Positions 52,685 to 64,000 of a stretch of 64,000 nucleotides of DNA are shown here, one piece after another. The stretch is from positions 2,046,001 through 2,110,000 of the forward strand of contig OY730173.1 in the NCBI GenBank assembly GCA_963422465.1, written 5' to 3'. The notes beneath the pieces are model-generated. The model made no database searches, had not been told where the DNA came from, and saw only the letters and a list, made by a program, of their open reading frames with translations. Source of the stretch: Lichina pygmaea. Lineage: Eukaryota; Ascomycota; Lichinomycetes; Lichinales; Lichinaceae. The translations under genes and the position numbers were made by a program. Position 1 is the first letter of the stretch. Every line of letters begins with the position of its first letter.

Positions 52685-55600
52685 CGCCACCGACAAGGGC
52701 GGAGGAATGCCGGTCGACGTCGCCACCGACCCTTTCCGCGGGGACGACGCCAGCGAAATGGGCGGCGGCGGCGAATACAGAGACCTGCCGTAGGCGGCGG
52801 CGCCGTGCTGGGGCAGCATCAACAGATTGTTCACCGTCCCGCTCATCCTCACGCCCGTCGGCAGCCGTTGCAGGTGGGCGCTGTGGTTGTCGCGCATCTG
52901 CCGCACCTCGTCCTCGTGCTTCGCGACGGTCTCCTCCGTGTGCTGCTGCGCCACCGTCAACTGGTCCTCGAGGCTCTTCAGCTTGCCCTGCATCTCGGTG
53001 ATGCGGGCCGCCGACGCCTTCTGCTGTCGCTCGCCGCGCGCGATCGCCTCGGCCAGCCGGTTCCGCAGCTGGTTGTTCGACTCGAGCTGCTGTCGCACCT
53101 GCACCGCCAGCTCTTCGACCCGCGCCGCCGACGCCTGGAGCTGCTCCGACAGGCTCATCTCGTCGTTCGCGTGGTCCTTGCCCGCCTCCAGCAGCGATTC
53201 GGCCTGCAGTCGGAACTGCTCCGCCTGCCGTTGAGCCGCGTCCCGCTCGGCCTCGGCGTTGCTGATGCTCAGCTTCAGCAGCCGCATCGTCCGCTGCGTC
53301 TCGGCGTTGGCCTCCTCGAGCGTCGGCGTCCCGTGGTCACCGCGCTCGAGCGCCTGGATGCGGGCCAAGGCGAGCGAGTGCGTGGCCTGCAGCTCGCGAT
53401 ACGCCTTCTCGAGCGACGCCGACGAGACCGACCCGCTCCGCATTCGCGCCTCCGACGGGGGACCGGACCCGGACCCGGATCCGGGCCCAGAGCCGGCCGC
53501 GCCCGGCTCCGGCACCAGAATGTCGTGTTCGTGCAGCAGCGTCCGCAGCGAGGTGGTCTCCTGCTCGGCGCGGTCGAGATCCTTCTTCAGGCCGCCGAGC
53601 CCCTTCTCGCACTGCCACTTCTGCTCGAGCGCGTCGTCGGCGCGGCGTCGGAGGTGGTTGATCTCGTCGCGCAGGTTCGACACCTCTCGGTCGTACCCCT
53701 TCCTGGTCGCGCCCGAGAGGGCCCGGTCCCGCTCCATCTCGAGCGCCCTGACCCGCTTCGTGTGCTCCCGGTTCTGGTACTCGTGCCGGTCGAGCAAGCT
53801 CCTCAAGGCCTGATGCAGCGCGTCTCGCTGGGCCTCGATGTCCTTGACCCGATCGGCGAGCGAGTCCCGGCTCTCGCGCTCCCTCAGCGAGCTCGATCTC
53901 GTCAACGAAGACCTCCTCGAGTGCCGTGGGCCGGTCGCCGTGCCCGCGATCGAAGGCCGAGGCGCCAGGGGAGGGTTCGACGGCCCGGATCTCGCCGGAG
54001 GAGACAGACTCTCCTCGGCGATCATGTCGAACGTCGGCGACGCCTGCACCGCTCCGATCGACCGTCTCCTCGGCCGTGCGAACAGGTTGCTCTGGCTCTC
54101 TCGCAGCAGCTGCAGCTCCTGCTGTATCCGCGAGTGCTCGTACCGGAGCGACTGCAGCTCCGAAACCTCGGACTCGAGCCCTTCGATGTGAGCTCGCATG
54201 CGCGGTACCACTTCCTCCCGGAGGTTGTCTCGTTCGTTGCGGTGCCCTTCGATCTCGGCTCGAAGCGCCGTCAACAGATCCTCGTAGTTCTCCTTCATGT
54301 GTCGCTCCTCCCTCAGCCGCCGCCGCGTCTCCTCGAGCGTGACCTCGAGCCGCTTGACGCTGCCTGCGGCCTCTTCGGAGAGGTTCCTTGGCTCGAAGGA
54401 CCGCTGCGCGAGCCGGTCCAGCTTCCGGACCTGGGTCTCGAGCGCCTTGCGCCGCAAGCGCTCGGTCTGGATCTTCTGCGTCAGGCGGAGCCGCAGCTGA
54501 GCCTGGCCCTGCTCGGCCTGCCGTTGCAGCTTCTGGAACTCCATCTCCTTGGCGTCGCCGTCTCTCGTCGAGCCGGTCCCCTCGTCGGAGAAGTAGTCGC
54601 TCGTGCGTCGGCCGCGCTCTCCGTTCTCGCCGGCCTCGGCGCGCAGCTGGTCGACGAGGTCCTCGAGCTCGATCTCGCGACGGATGGACGCCGCCAGCTC
54701 CGAGCTGATGTCGCGCAGCTCTTCCTCCAGGGCGTCGACCTGTTCGACGAAGGCCGGATCCGATATCGGGACGTCCATGTCGTTCTGCGTCGACGAAGCG
54801 TACGGTGAGCTCGTGTTCGGTCGTCTGACGTCGACGGTCGACGGAACCGGTCGCGGCGGCGTCGACGTCACGGCCGCCGGGAACTTGGGCGAGCGCGGAG
54901 ACGACGGGCTCGAGAAGGTCGTGACGGAAGAGAGGGCACCGGCCGAGGACCGTCTGCCCTCGAAGACTGACGGCAGGTTCGAAGTCGGGGACCTGGGCTT
55001 CGACGTCGCGCCCGAGTACATCGAGCCGTCGGAGAAGCCGGAGCCGTCTCGGTAGTGACCATCGACCTGCAGCTTCAGCGGGTGCGATCGCGGCGAGCGA
55101 TGCGCCGTCGTCGTCGTCGTCGTCGTCGACCGCGAACGACCAGCGTTGGCACCTCGGTCAGCGTGACCCCCCTGGTGCGAGTCGTACTGCCCATCTCGAT
55201 CGACGCCATTTGCTTCGCCGGTCAATCGGACGTGGTAGGGGCCCTGGCCTTGACGTTGAGCGCCTCCTGCGTGCCTCACGTCCGAAAGCCGTTGAGGATG
55301 TGGCCGAGGCTGCGGGCCTCCTATCGTCGAGCTTGCACCCTCGGCCAGGTCTATATCGGAGAAGCTGGCGAATTCAAGGTCGTCAGTCGCCGATCGAGCC
55401 GAAACGATTGGCCGTACGAGGGCCCGCTAGAAGCTGCTTACCGATCTGCCTCTCGTTCGACGTTACTTGGAGGGTCCCGTACCATGCGAGTTGCCGAGCC
55501 GAAGCGCTCGCCCGATGCCGGTCGCAAGGCCAGCGGCGATGCGCCTTGGGGCAGCGGCTTCCGGCGGAAGGGCGAGCCCGGGGGAGCTTGCATCGGCGAT

Positions 55601-55731
55601 GCCGGCGTCGACAACGGCGAAGGCATCATCGAGCCCGAAGTTCGCCCATGTCGTTCCCGCGGTGACGCTCGATATCCAGACGCGTCAGCGGCGTGGGAAG
55701 CGTCATTGGCGGAATAGCGTGAAGCGTTCAT
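52107..55731 (-). CDS. Large coiled-coil protein (DUF7603-like)
   Basis: Pezizomycotina coiled-coil protein of unknown function, often labelled as a chromosome-segregation-ATPase-like or transport protein; I recall the family as DUF7603. Exons 55442-55731, 52407-55364 and 52107-52188 (introns 77 and 218 bp) give 1109 aa. The N-terminal 230 residues are Ser/Pro-rich (MPSPLSTPASPMQAPPGSPF). Long heptad-rich segments follow from about VDALEEELRDISSELAASIR through QKIQTERLRRKALETQVRKL and DRVKDIEAQRDALHQALRSL, broken by Ser/Pro linkers, to LEGRVEDLEQALSDADREMG. The last exon ends DEAMRQTKKLQLDVDRERQK. A 12-serine run coded by TCG repeats lies near residue 920. The 799-codon frame on the other strand is a shadow of GC-rich coding sequence. 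Confidence 0.85.
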
Positions 55732-56389
55732 GGCCGTCTGTCGATCGCTGCGTCCATGCCCCTGTATCCAAGTCTCAGGTGTCCAGCACTGGAAATTCGG
55801 TCGGGGCCAGCGTCGCAAAGACTCGCGAAGGAACGGCCGAGGCAAGGCAAAATCCGTCCTTCGCGTCGGTGACCTCCTTTAAAGCGTGAAACGGTGGTCC
55901 ACGTAGATTTCGGGAGCGAGCTGGATCAGAGACGGTTGGAGACGCGCCACCAGGGCTTACTTTGTCGTACCAGCTCTGGATTGCGCCGGATCGTATCCTC
56001 GCGCCAGCGTGACTCGGTGAATTGGTTAGCGGTGGATCGCCGACGCCCGTACCCAAGACCAAGTTCGAATGCGGAGGAGGAAACGAGGAAGCAATGAAAC
56101 AACCGACGACCGTGACAACGACGGGCGTCGTAGACGTCGAGCGACGGGAGGAAGCGAAGATGAAGAAGAAGACGACGAGGAAACGAAGGCGGCGAATACA
56201 CTTCCGGCGAGAGTTCAAGGGAGCCGGGAGGGTGTGGCGATAGCCGTCGCTGCTACGGCATGCAACTTACGACCAGAAGGCATGTCAGCCTAAACCGAAC
56301 GGGGTTAGGCCAGGAACCGCGCGCCGCCCGCATACCACTGAAACCAATGAAGGGGTCCGTTGAACACACTCCGCCGGTCGGCAAAGGGC
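55732..56389. other. Intergenic, promoter side of the coiled-coil gene
   Basis: Purine-rich GAAGAAG/GACGACG sequence lies at 56090-56200. No gene seen. Confidence 0.4.
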
Positions 56390-56904
56390 AATCCCTCGGG
56401 TATATCCCACTTATGCAAAAACTTCCCTGAAAATACCCCCCTTCCCAGGATCGGAGCCGTATACTTATAGGTTGCCGTGTCTTCTCACTGTAAGACAAGT
56501 ACCCCCTGGTACTCTGTTCCAGCCAGTCACATCGCTGCTGGACAGCCGACTGTACACTTATGACTACCAGTTATGTCACGTAGAGAACAGGCCTCTCACC
56601 ACTGACGTACAAAGGCACAGGGGCACAAGGTGGTGGTACGATAGGTACCAGTAATGCAGTACATAGGCTATGGTACGTAGCTATGTACCTCCCGCACATC
56701 AGTACATACTCCTTGCTTCTCAATAGATACTTAGAGTGCAGTGCGAAGAGAAGGCAAATTCAAGATATTTGGCTGGAACCTTCTTTGTGTGGCGCAGGTG
56801 GCGCCAGGCTTGTGGCGTTTGGGGGGGGGGGGGGGGGGCATATCCCAGGAAGGGGGGTATTTTCGGGGAAGTTTTGGCATAAGTGGGGTATACCGAGGGG
56901 ATTG
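56390..56904. repeat. Inverted repeat pair, about 60-bp arms 400 bp apart
   Basis: The left arm 56390-56450 (AATCCCTCGGG ... CTTCCCAGGA) is the reverse complement, with a few mismatches, of the right arm 56844-56904 (CCCAGGAAGGGGGG ... GAGGGGATTG). Shared words include TATGCAAAAACTTCCCTGAA against TTTCGGGGAAGTTTTGGCATA. Similarity stops at CCCAGGA on the inner side. The spacer holds GTAC-rich sequence and the G18 run. It could be the termini of a small DNA transposon (MITE) or two opposed copies of a short repeat; no target duplication was identified. Confidence 0.7.
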
Positions 56905-58283
56905 TCTGGAGCCCGGAGCGTGACGGGCCACTGCAAATCCTTGGGCGTCGTATTACGTACGTACTGTATGTGGTACGTTACGTACGTCTGTAGGGTATCC
57001 TAGCGAGTCTGGAATGGAACGTCACTACGTATCGTACATGGGAGCCGTCTCGAAGATGTACGAGGTATGCTCGAAGACAAAAGCATCCTGTCAAGTGTAC
57101 TCCGTACTCCGTACGTACGAGGTAAGATGTTTACGGTAATACTATTAGTAAGCTGAACAATCAGCGACCGTGTCAAAATACTGAGAATTCTGACAATGCG
57201 GCTCTGCAACCCGTCACCCACCTCGTAGGTCAATCACGACCTGTCAACCTGGGGGGTGAGTCTTCGCTCGCTACCAGAGCCGAGGTCACGTGAGAAGAGA
57301 ATTTCCCTGTATATTACGTAGACTGCTACGTCGCGACACTCAGAGAATCAAGAGAGTCTTACGCGCCGGGAGCCTCTTCCGTACGACGCCGACGCCGCAC
57401 GCTGACCAGTCGCCTGGCCGTTCAACACGACCACATCGAGTCTTCCAATCGTCTCCTGGTCTCTTAGCAATCACGTCCAAGCTCACCATGGTTTCCTTCC
57501 GCAAGTCCGCAGGCAAAGAATGTTCACTTCTTCGTCTGACGACGAGCCACAAGATCAAGCCTCGTCGGGTTTCCTCGTCCCCCACGTGACATCGAGGCTA
57601 TCGATGTCGAGCGCGATAACGCCTTCCCAAAGTTGCGAGATAGATTCTCGCAGCGCTGACTTGGTGTCGCCGTCGCATCGCCGTGCTGGCCGATCAATCG
57701 GCTGCATCTTTCAGCCGCTCCCTGATGGACCACTCGTACATGCTCGTGCGCTGCTTTGAGTCGAGTTGGGCCATCGAGTCACGCGTCCTGCATGCGTACA
57801 CGTCCTAGCAGAGGAAGACTGAAGGACTCTCGACGCCTTTCACTGTACCGTACTGCCACTGCAATAGAGCAACACGAAGTTACGGTGTCGTTCCGGCGGC
57901 TGAAACCGACAACTGTCAGATCTCGTATGTTTGTCATGTGTCTGCTTTACGAGCAGGCTTCGGGTGCGACTGACAAGCACCGCCCTCTCTTGCACAGAAG
58001 CGGACTAGGATGATCTCCTATGACAGCTTATCTGATATCTTCGAAATATGTAACGTCCAGGCAGGGCTGTTGCTCCAAGCGCTCTTATATTTACTCAAGC
58101 TTAAATAAGTTAACCTACGGCTAGCCGAGTGCCCTCCTGGCGAGTCTCGACGACTTTGTGCCTGATCGATCGACGGGAGCCGCTCCCCGTTTCGTACTTC
58201 TCAACCTCGTTGGCACGACGTTCCGTGCAGGCGTCCTTGGAGCCGTGATCTACAGCGCAGCGGCGTAGCGGATCGCATGGAAG
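56905..58283. other. Intergenic with doubtful short frames
   Basis: GTAC palindromes lie at 56950-56990 and 57095-57120. A leader-like CACCATGGTTTCC at 57486 opens a 33-codon frame, and a protein-like stretch (DIEAIDVERDNAFPKLRDRF) lies in another frame at 57587-57652. A small spliced gene is conceivable but I could not build one. Confidence 0.35.
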
Positions 58284-59303
58284 ATGCATCAGCCTCGACT
58301 TTTCTGCGCGTTTTCCCTCGTGGCGATGGTCATGGTGATTTCCTCCGTCATCGCTCTGCCTGCGCGTGGTCGAATATATCGCCGCCCGGGCCGACTCAAG
58401 GGAGAAAACATTGGACTGTATGCAGAGAGATTGTGGCGTAACGGAAATGCCGAGATCGGAGCTGAATATGACCAATGCGTCACGAAACGTGTGAAGGTAG
58501 ACTGCCCTTGGATGCTGATTTCTGCTCTGCGGCGCTCTCTTCCCAGACGACGTTGGCCAGGTGTCATACAGCTTTGGCGTCTCGACTGACGGTGCGTTCG
58601 AAATTGCCAGAAAGAACTTGGCGAGACCTTCTGGGACAGAATCTCAGTAAGTTTCTCGAGCTGTCACGGCCGACACTTCATTGTCTCCACTCACCTCCTC
58701 GACGTCTCTTCTTGAGCCTTGCTTCACGCTCCAAAGTCTCGTTGACTGGTTCGTGATTTGAGCAACACCGTCTGTCTGACATTTGAACAGAACCTGTGGA
58801 AACCCCGCAGTGGACCCGAGCCCCCACCGTCCATCGAGCAACGCCAAGCCATCCTCGAAGTTTACAAGAGGCACAAAGAATATTGTCGGAAACGTATTCT
58901 TCGGTCTCAATATGTGACAGTCAGCAAGAAATGGGAGGAGGGGTACGTGGTCCGAGAGATGTTGCGCCGCACACTTGCCCGGACGAGGTCCACGAAACAG
59001 CCACAGGCGGCTTTGGAGAGGCTGCGAAGGTTGATCCCCTTTCTGCGTGAGGAGGAAAAGCAGTACGGGGGGCCCCAGGACGGAGGGCCGCGGGACAGAG
59101 GGCCCCAGGACGGGGGGCAGCAAGATCGGGGTTCGGAGAACGCGATCACCTCACTGGTGGAGGCACCCGGCCAGCTCGCAACATCCGTGGGACAGGGCGT
59201 CACGCGAGCGTTCCGCGTAGGGTCGGAAGGACAAGGCGGCCAGATTCCCGTGAACGGTGCCGGGCCGGCCCCCCTTCATGTAGGGCCTCCCATCGGCCGC
59301 TGA
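58284..59303 (+). CDS. Possible secreted protein gene; exon structure unresolved
   Basis: Family not recognised. The ATG at 58284 opens a convincing signal peptide (MHQPRLFCAFSLVAMVMVIS followed by SVIALPARG). Next comes YRRPGRLKGENIGLYAERLW ending near QCVTKRVK. A GTAG donor and CTTCCCAG acceptor (58498-58546) suggest an intron. The next segment is open in two frames (DDVGQVSYSFGVSTDGAFEI or TTLARCHTALASRLTVRSKL), with a strong GTAAGT at 58648. After a likely acceptor at 58790 the best frame reads NLWKPRSGPEPPPSIEQRQA, then YKRHKEYCRKRILRSQY and a GGPQD/GGPRD tandem repeat, ending at 59303. No single choice of introns I tried joins all three in phase with strong signals, so this may be two genes or a decayed one. 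Confidence 0.4.
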
Positions 59304-61512
59304 TGTCGTTCGAACAGTTCTTCTACCTTCCCCTCCCCTCACCACCTCTTACCACTACCCACTCTGTACCCACTTCTCATCCCAGTCGTTACGGTACCGT
59401 CAACACCAGCTGTCGTTGTAACGAACCCATCTCCAACCAGAGCCCTGAAGATGAAAGCCACGAGATGCTTGATACGGCAACAGATTACCATTTATCTATT
59501 GAGCAGTTGCCTCTAACAACCATCATCCAATTCCGTCTGGAACATTTGTAGATCGTCTTCAAAGATCAGGAATTGATTTTATGGGGGGGGGGTTCCCTTC
59601 AGAACCACACTTGGTTTGATCTTCTTTGTCTCTCATCTCTCTCTTCCTCTCTTCTATAGGAAGTGCACAGGCAGCAGATGCGGCGCTAGCAACTCACTTT
59701 CTTCCTTGTCACACACCGTATCAATGGGAACCACCACACTCCATGGACCAATGTGTCTAGCCCATCACTCTACAGGACCCCTAGTTTAGGGGGGAAAGTA
59801 CGTACGTACCGTCTGATGACTCCGCACGCTAGCTAGCTTAGTCAGTCGAGATGGCTTAGTCAAGCGGGGCTATACCCGTACCGTACGGTATACGGTACCG
59901 GTACCGTAGCTCCGAGCCCCCAAGGGCGTCAATCTAGCAGTCTTCCCCCCTTTCTCGGTGGCTTATAGTTCTGCCACTGTGGCTCATAGCCGGGACGTTG
60001 AGCAGGTACGCTTACACATACTGTACGTATGTACGGAGTACTGTACGAGTACCGACAGTCGTCAGTTTTACTTGGTCGAGCACTCATCTTGCTATTTTCG
60101 TAGGTCACTAACCACACCAGCCACACCAACCAATCGAGCAGGTGCCCCTACTACAGTACCCGTAATTACTTACTGTACCGTACCCGCTGCAAATACGTAC
60201 TCATCCACCAACAGCAAGCAGGAAAAGAGCCGTGTTTTCAATTGATAGTCTGGTGATTATCGATTACTTTCTTCCCACCCCCCCCCCCCCCCCCCCCCCC
60301 CTGCTGGAGCTACACAGGCATTGGCCTGCTCAGAGAGGGGAGAAGATGACGTCCATTGAGGCTCTCGAGGGCTTATGGCCCCCTATCTAGCTGACTAACA
60401 CCACTGACTAAGCCAGGCTCCGCCATGGCCCCCCCCCCCCCCCCCCCCCCCCCAACTACAGTACATCTACGATCAACCACGACTACTCGTAGCCTTGCAC
60501 AAGTCGGTCGCTGCTGCTGTTGCTGCTGCTGCTGCCCTTGCTGCCCTTGCTCCTGTTCTTGTTCCTGCTCTTGCTCCTGCTATCAGATCCTAGTAGCCTG
60601 CATAGTCTACCAAATCAATATATATACAAATGACTGATCTATAACGAGAGATGAGTGGGTCGAGAAGACTGTGATTACTGTCCGCTACGTCTTGTGTGCT
60701 CGTACGAGCGTTACTGTAATTAATTACAACCTTCTTCTTGATCGTGGTCTGTCTTTGGGGAGGCAGCGCTGGGGAGGCAGCGCAGGGCAGGGAAAGGGCG
60801 CCCACGAACACGGCGGGACGAGCGAGGAAGCTATGGTCGAAGATGGGAATACCTCTTCGTCGAGCAGAGACCGGCTCAGACGTTCGGCTACTCTAGACGT
60901 ATACGCGTCACGTTGAGACCTGGCGTGGTTTGAATAGCAAGTTTTGTTTGTCCTTTCCTTCTCGGTGATGCGTGTCTTCCAAGAAGGCGATCGTCCGCTC
61001 CTTCTGCTTTCCATCCCTCGCAGCCCAAGGCGGCGATCAATCACCCTGCCTCTTCCTTCAGAGACGGGAGCGCAGTGACCGTGATGGCGGCGCGGGTCTA
61101 TGTTGAATGACGGTCTTTTCATCGTCATCGTCATCGCGAGGGGACATCTAGAGAATTTTTTGGCCCGAGCAATATAGCGGATCAAGAAGGCTTGGTGAGG
61201 TGGGGCAAGGTGGAGACCGAATGATGGGAGAGGCGCGGCGAAAGGAGGCTGGTGGAGAGTGAGCAAGTAGGCGTAGGGCGAGCACGTACTCGGGTACGAA
61301 GGGATGAGCAGGTCGGAAGCGACCAAAGAAGAGCCAAGATGTTGAAGGCTCGGCCCTGGCTCGCACAGCACGAGCCTGTGCAATCCGGGGCAGCGGCGCG
61401 GATGAGGACCGTGGTGAGGAGTTGAGTCAAAATGAAGAACCAACCGACGTGAGAAGAGCGGCAAAGGTGGCAATACACGAAGAGACAAAGGCGAGGACGG
61501 AAGAGAGAGCGT
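59304..61512. other. Long intergenic region, simple-sequence rich
   Basis: About 2.2 kb. GTAC palindromes lie at 59798-59812, 59876-59912 and 60003-60055, a C24 run at 60278-60301, a C25 run at 60429-60453 and CTG/CTTGCTC repeats at 60507-60590. A 254-codon minus-strand frame at 60724-61488 has no family character and a biased Pro/Arg/Leu composition; I take it as chance. The left part holds the 3' flank of the doubtful gene, the right part that of the AdoMet synthetase gene. Confidence 0.5.
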
Positions 61513-62942
61513 CTATATTACCAACTCCTTGGGCTTCTCCCACGAGAAATTCTGATTGGTGAAGTGTCCGTTCTTGGCCGTCTGGAAGTAGATCGGCTTG
61601 GCGAGGTCGAGCTCCTTGACGATCACGCCGGGCCGCATGTCGAAGTTCTTCTTGATGACGGCCTCGAGCTCCTTGGACGAGCGCGACGATGTGCCGTACG
61701 TCTCGACGAAGATCGACAGGGGCTCGGACACGCCGATGGCGTACGACAGCTGCACGAGGGCTCGTCGCGCCAGCTTCGCGTGCACGAGCGACTTTGCAAT
61801 CCACCGAGCCAGATACGCCGCGGACCGATCGACCTTGGAGAAGTCCTTTCCGGAGAAGGCCCCGCCGCCGTGGGCACCCCAGCCACCGTACGTGTCGACG
61901 ATGATCTTGCGGCCCGTCAGGCCAGCGTCACCTTGCGGGCCGCCGATGATGAAGAGACCCGAGGGCTGGATCTGCAAGGCCGAACGGGTCGGTCAGGCTC
62001 AAGGTGGTCCGTACGCCGGGCCCGAGAGACACTCACGTGGTAGACAGTCTGCTCGTCGAGGTATCGCTCCGGGATGGCCTTCTTGACGATCTTCTCCGTG
62101 ATCTCCTCCCGGAGCTTCTCCGTCGTGATGTTCTCGTCGTGCTGCGCGCTGACGACCACGGTATGCACCCGTTTCGGGACGACGGCTCCACCGTCGTGCT
62201 CGTACTCCACCGTAACCTGAGTCTTCGTATCCGGTCGCAGCCACGGGAGAGTGCCGTCCCGCCGTGCGGCGGCCATGGTGCTGTTCAGCCGGTGGGCAAG
62301 AAGGATGGTCAACGGGAGGAGCTCGGGCGTCTCGTCGGTCGCGTAACCGAACATGATGCCCTGGTCGCCAGCTCCGAGCTTCTCGAGCGCCTCCTCGTAA
62401 TGCAGACCCTGGGCGATATCTGGCGATTGCTGTTCGATGGCAACCAGCACGTTGCAGGTCTTGTGGTCGAATCCCTTGGCGGAGTCATCGTAGCCAATGT
62501 CCTGGATGGCACCCCGCACGACCTTCTGAAAGTCGAGCCGGGCCTGGGTTGTGATTTCCCCAAATACCATGACCATGCCTTTTTGGGGGTGTGTTTAGCC
62601 ATGCCCCATCGTACGGGGAAGACGTCTCGAGATGACCGGACAGATCGTACCCGTCTTTGTGGCGGTTTCGCAAGCGACCTGTTCGGTCTTCGTCAGCGAG
62701 AGGGTTCATGTGTGACGGTCTGCTCCGGAGCTGACCTTCGACAGGGGATCCTCGGCAAGGCAAGCATCTAAGATGGCATCCGACACTTGGTCGCTATACA
62801 GCATCAGCATCGATGCGCCCGAGATACGGACTACAGCTGTCAATGGCAGGACCTCTCACGCAATCTTATCTGGATGGCCCTCGCCGACGGATTCGGAGGT
62901 GAAGAGAAAGGTGTCCTGGACACCGTTGGTGACGTTCGCCAT
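61513..62942 (-). CDS. SAM1: S-adenosylmethionine synthetase
   Basis: Makes AdoMet from methionine and ATP in the cytosol; tetramer of the MAT family. Exons 62860-62942, 62736-62793, 62651-62678, 62037-62578 and 61513-61971 (introns 66, 57, 72 and 65 bp) give 389 aa, the normal length. Start [20 protein letters not shown]. Family motifs: [19 protein letters not shown] (methionine/ATP site), [34 protein letters not shown] (the MAT signature), [20 protein letters not shown] and [19 protein letters not shown] (P-loop-like phosphate site). The third exon is only 28 nt. The intron before GMVMVFGE uses AAAAAG as acceptor, weak but required by phase. Head to head with GPN3. Confidence 0.97.
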
Positions 62943-63331
62943 GGCTGGGATACTCGACCGGCTTCGGCTGCGCAGCGTCTCTTGCGATGATATATGCTCC
63001 AGCGGCGGGAGGTCAACGCTTGACTCTACGATCTGGAAGAAGTGAGGGACAGGAAAGGAAACACGACTAGAGGAGGAAGACGGAGAAGAGATTCAGGGAT
63101 TGCCTCCGCGGACGGTCCTGGCAAGATGGCATTGAATGTGGGCGACACCGAACAGAGGCTCGTATGCAGCTCGCACGCAATACGAGCGATTCTTTACGTA
63201 ATGACTGTCGTGCGGGATACGTTAAGGGTTGCTTATCGACAAGATCGACGGAAGTACTTTCGTACCGAAGCGGTGGGGAGGGACTTGGCCCGACCTCGAA
63301 TCGTCAAGCATCGAGGCAGCAGTCAGTTACG
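62943..63331. promoter_or_regulatory. Divergent promoter region of SAM1 and GPN3
   Basis: 389 bp between the two start codons, holding both leaders and promoters. No clear TATA box or repeat. Shared control is inferred from spacing only. Confidence 0.4.
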
Positions 63332-64000
63332 ATGAGCAAGTTTGGGGTTCTGGTGATGGGCCCGGCCGGGGCGGGCAAGGTCAGATTCTGAATCCTGGGG
63401 AATGCAGCAGCTTGTGACTTACGATCAAGCAATGCAGACAACCTTTTGCTCGGCGCTGATCGAGCACCTACGACACAACAAGCGCTCCTGTTATTACATC
63501 AACCTGGATCCAGCCGCCGAGGACTTTACGTACGAGCCCGATCTGGACATCAAGGACTTGATCAGCCTGGAGGACGTGATGGAGGAAGTCGGGCTGGGGC
63601 CGAACGGGGGCTTGATCTACTGCTTCGAGTTTCTGCTGGAGAATCTGGATTTCCTCAACGAAGCCCTGGACTCGGTCACGGAGGAGTATCTGATCATCAT
63701 TGACATGCCAGGCCAGATCGAGCTCTACACGCACGTCCCCGTTCTGCCGAACCTGGTCAAATACCTCACTCGGACCGGGTCGTTGCACGTCAATCTCTGC
63801 GCCACGTATCTGCTGGAGTCCTCCTTCGTGATCGATCGCGCAAAATTCTTCGCGGGCACGCTTTCGGCCATGTCGGCCATGCTCATGCTCGAGATACCAC
63901 ATATCAATATTCTGAGCAAGATGGATCTCGTCAAGGGTACAATGGCACGCAAGGAGCTGAAGCGCTACCTGGACCCTGACGCCAGTCTCTTGGACGACGA
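63332..64000 (+). CDS. GPN3: GPN-loop GTPase 3 (partial, cut by the window end)
   Basis: Small GTPase that works with GPN1 in assembly and nuclear import of RNA polymerase II. Exons 63332-63379 and 63438 to the window end (58-bp intron). The splice restores the P loop GPAGAGKTTFCSAL. Other signatures: [20 protein letters not shown], the Gly-Pro-Asn loop in [20 protein letters not shown], the switch [19 protein letters not shown], and the guanine-specificity region [11 protein letters not shown]. In total 204 codons are visible of an expected 280 or so; the C terminus lies beyond position 64000. Confidence 0.95.

Noticed and set aside
52409-54808. A 799-codon plus-strand frame opposite the coiled-coil gene
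   Set aside because: Its composition (Arg/Leu/Pro/His-rich, no domains) is what an antisense frame of GC-rich Glu/Arg/Leu coding sequence gives; the minus-strand protein has real coiled-coil heptads and correct splicing.
60724-61488. A 254-codon minus-strand frame
   Set aside because: Biased Pro/Arg/Ser/Leu composition, no motif, no intron structure, and it overlaps simple-sequence DNA; the adjoining AdoMet synthetase gene already ends at 61513.
1-64000. A CRISPR array, operon-like defence cluster or biosynthetic gene cluster
   Set aside because: No regularly spaced repeats with unique spacers, and no synthase, transporter or regulator grouping; this is nuclear fungal DNA with unrelated housekeeping genes.

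Overview
The window looks like nuclear DNA of a filamentous ascomycete (Pezizomycotina). Genes are broken by short GT-AG introns (about 44-220 bp) with CTAAC/CTGAC-like branch sites. The gene set (COT1-type NDR kinase, NAR1, TBCE, an HST4-like sirtuin, MED16, DUF7603- and DUF7924-like proteins) fits that group. Intergenic DNA is full of GTAC-rich palindromic simple sequence. I cannot name a genus. All exon coordinates were worked out by eye from splice signals, reading phase and remembered family conservation.

Layout. 1-7.2 kb: two nested Copia-type LTR elements on the minus strand. A young one (2221-7149, LTRs identical by eye, TSD TAGCC) sits inside the 5' LTR of an older one whose gag runs off the left edge. 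9.6-12.1 kb: COT1/NDR kinase. 12.8-16.1 kb: splicing factor SF3a2 (-) and tubulin cofactor E (+), head to head. 17.2-19.4 kb: NAR1. 19.8-21.3 kb: CWC15, nine exons. 21.8-22.3 kb: a tRNA-headed SINE with a perfect 13-bp target duplication. 23.4-27.2 kb: SUZ-domain protein (-), an unrecognised small gene (+) and a putative nuclear protein (-). 28.6-30.2 kb: RPB12 followed by a LINE 3' fragment. 30.4-36.9 kb: TRP4 (-), mitochondrial uL10 (+), a PI-PLC X-domain protein (-) with a solo LTR just upstream of its start, and a RIB2-type deaminase (-). 37.5-42.4 kb: a frame-broken DUF7924-like gene (-) and a multi-pass membrane protein (+). 43.0 kb: a 3'-truncated initiator tRNA-Met. 44.1-55.7 kb: HST4-like sirtuin (-), MED16 (+, ten exons) and a large coiled-coil protein (-). 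58.3-59.3 kb: a doubtful secreted-protein gene. 61.5-64 kb: S-adenosylmethionine synthetase (-) and GPN3 (+, cut by the window edge), head to head.

The host genes are mostly housekeeping: splicing (SF3a2, CWC15), RNA polymerase II (RPB12, MED16, GPN3 for polymerase assembly/import), Fe-S assembly, tubulin folding, tryptophan, riboflavin and AdoMet metabolism, and mitochondrial translation. They do not form one pathway. I see no biosynthetic cluster, defence island or other clearly new multi-gene system. The most informative material is the mobile DNA: nested elements with an unoccupied paralogous site elsewhere in the window, an apparent half-tRNA primer shared by both Copia elements, a SINE with clear hallmarks, and a solo LTR in a gene promoter.
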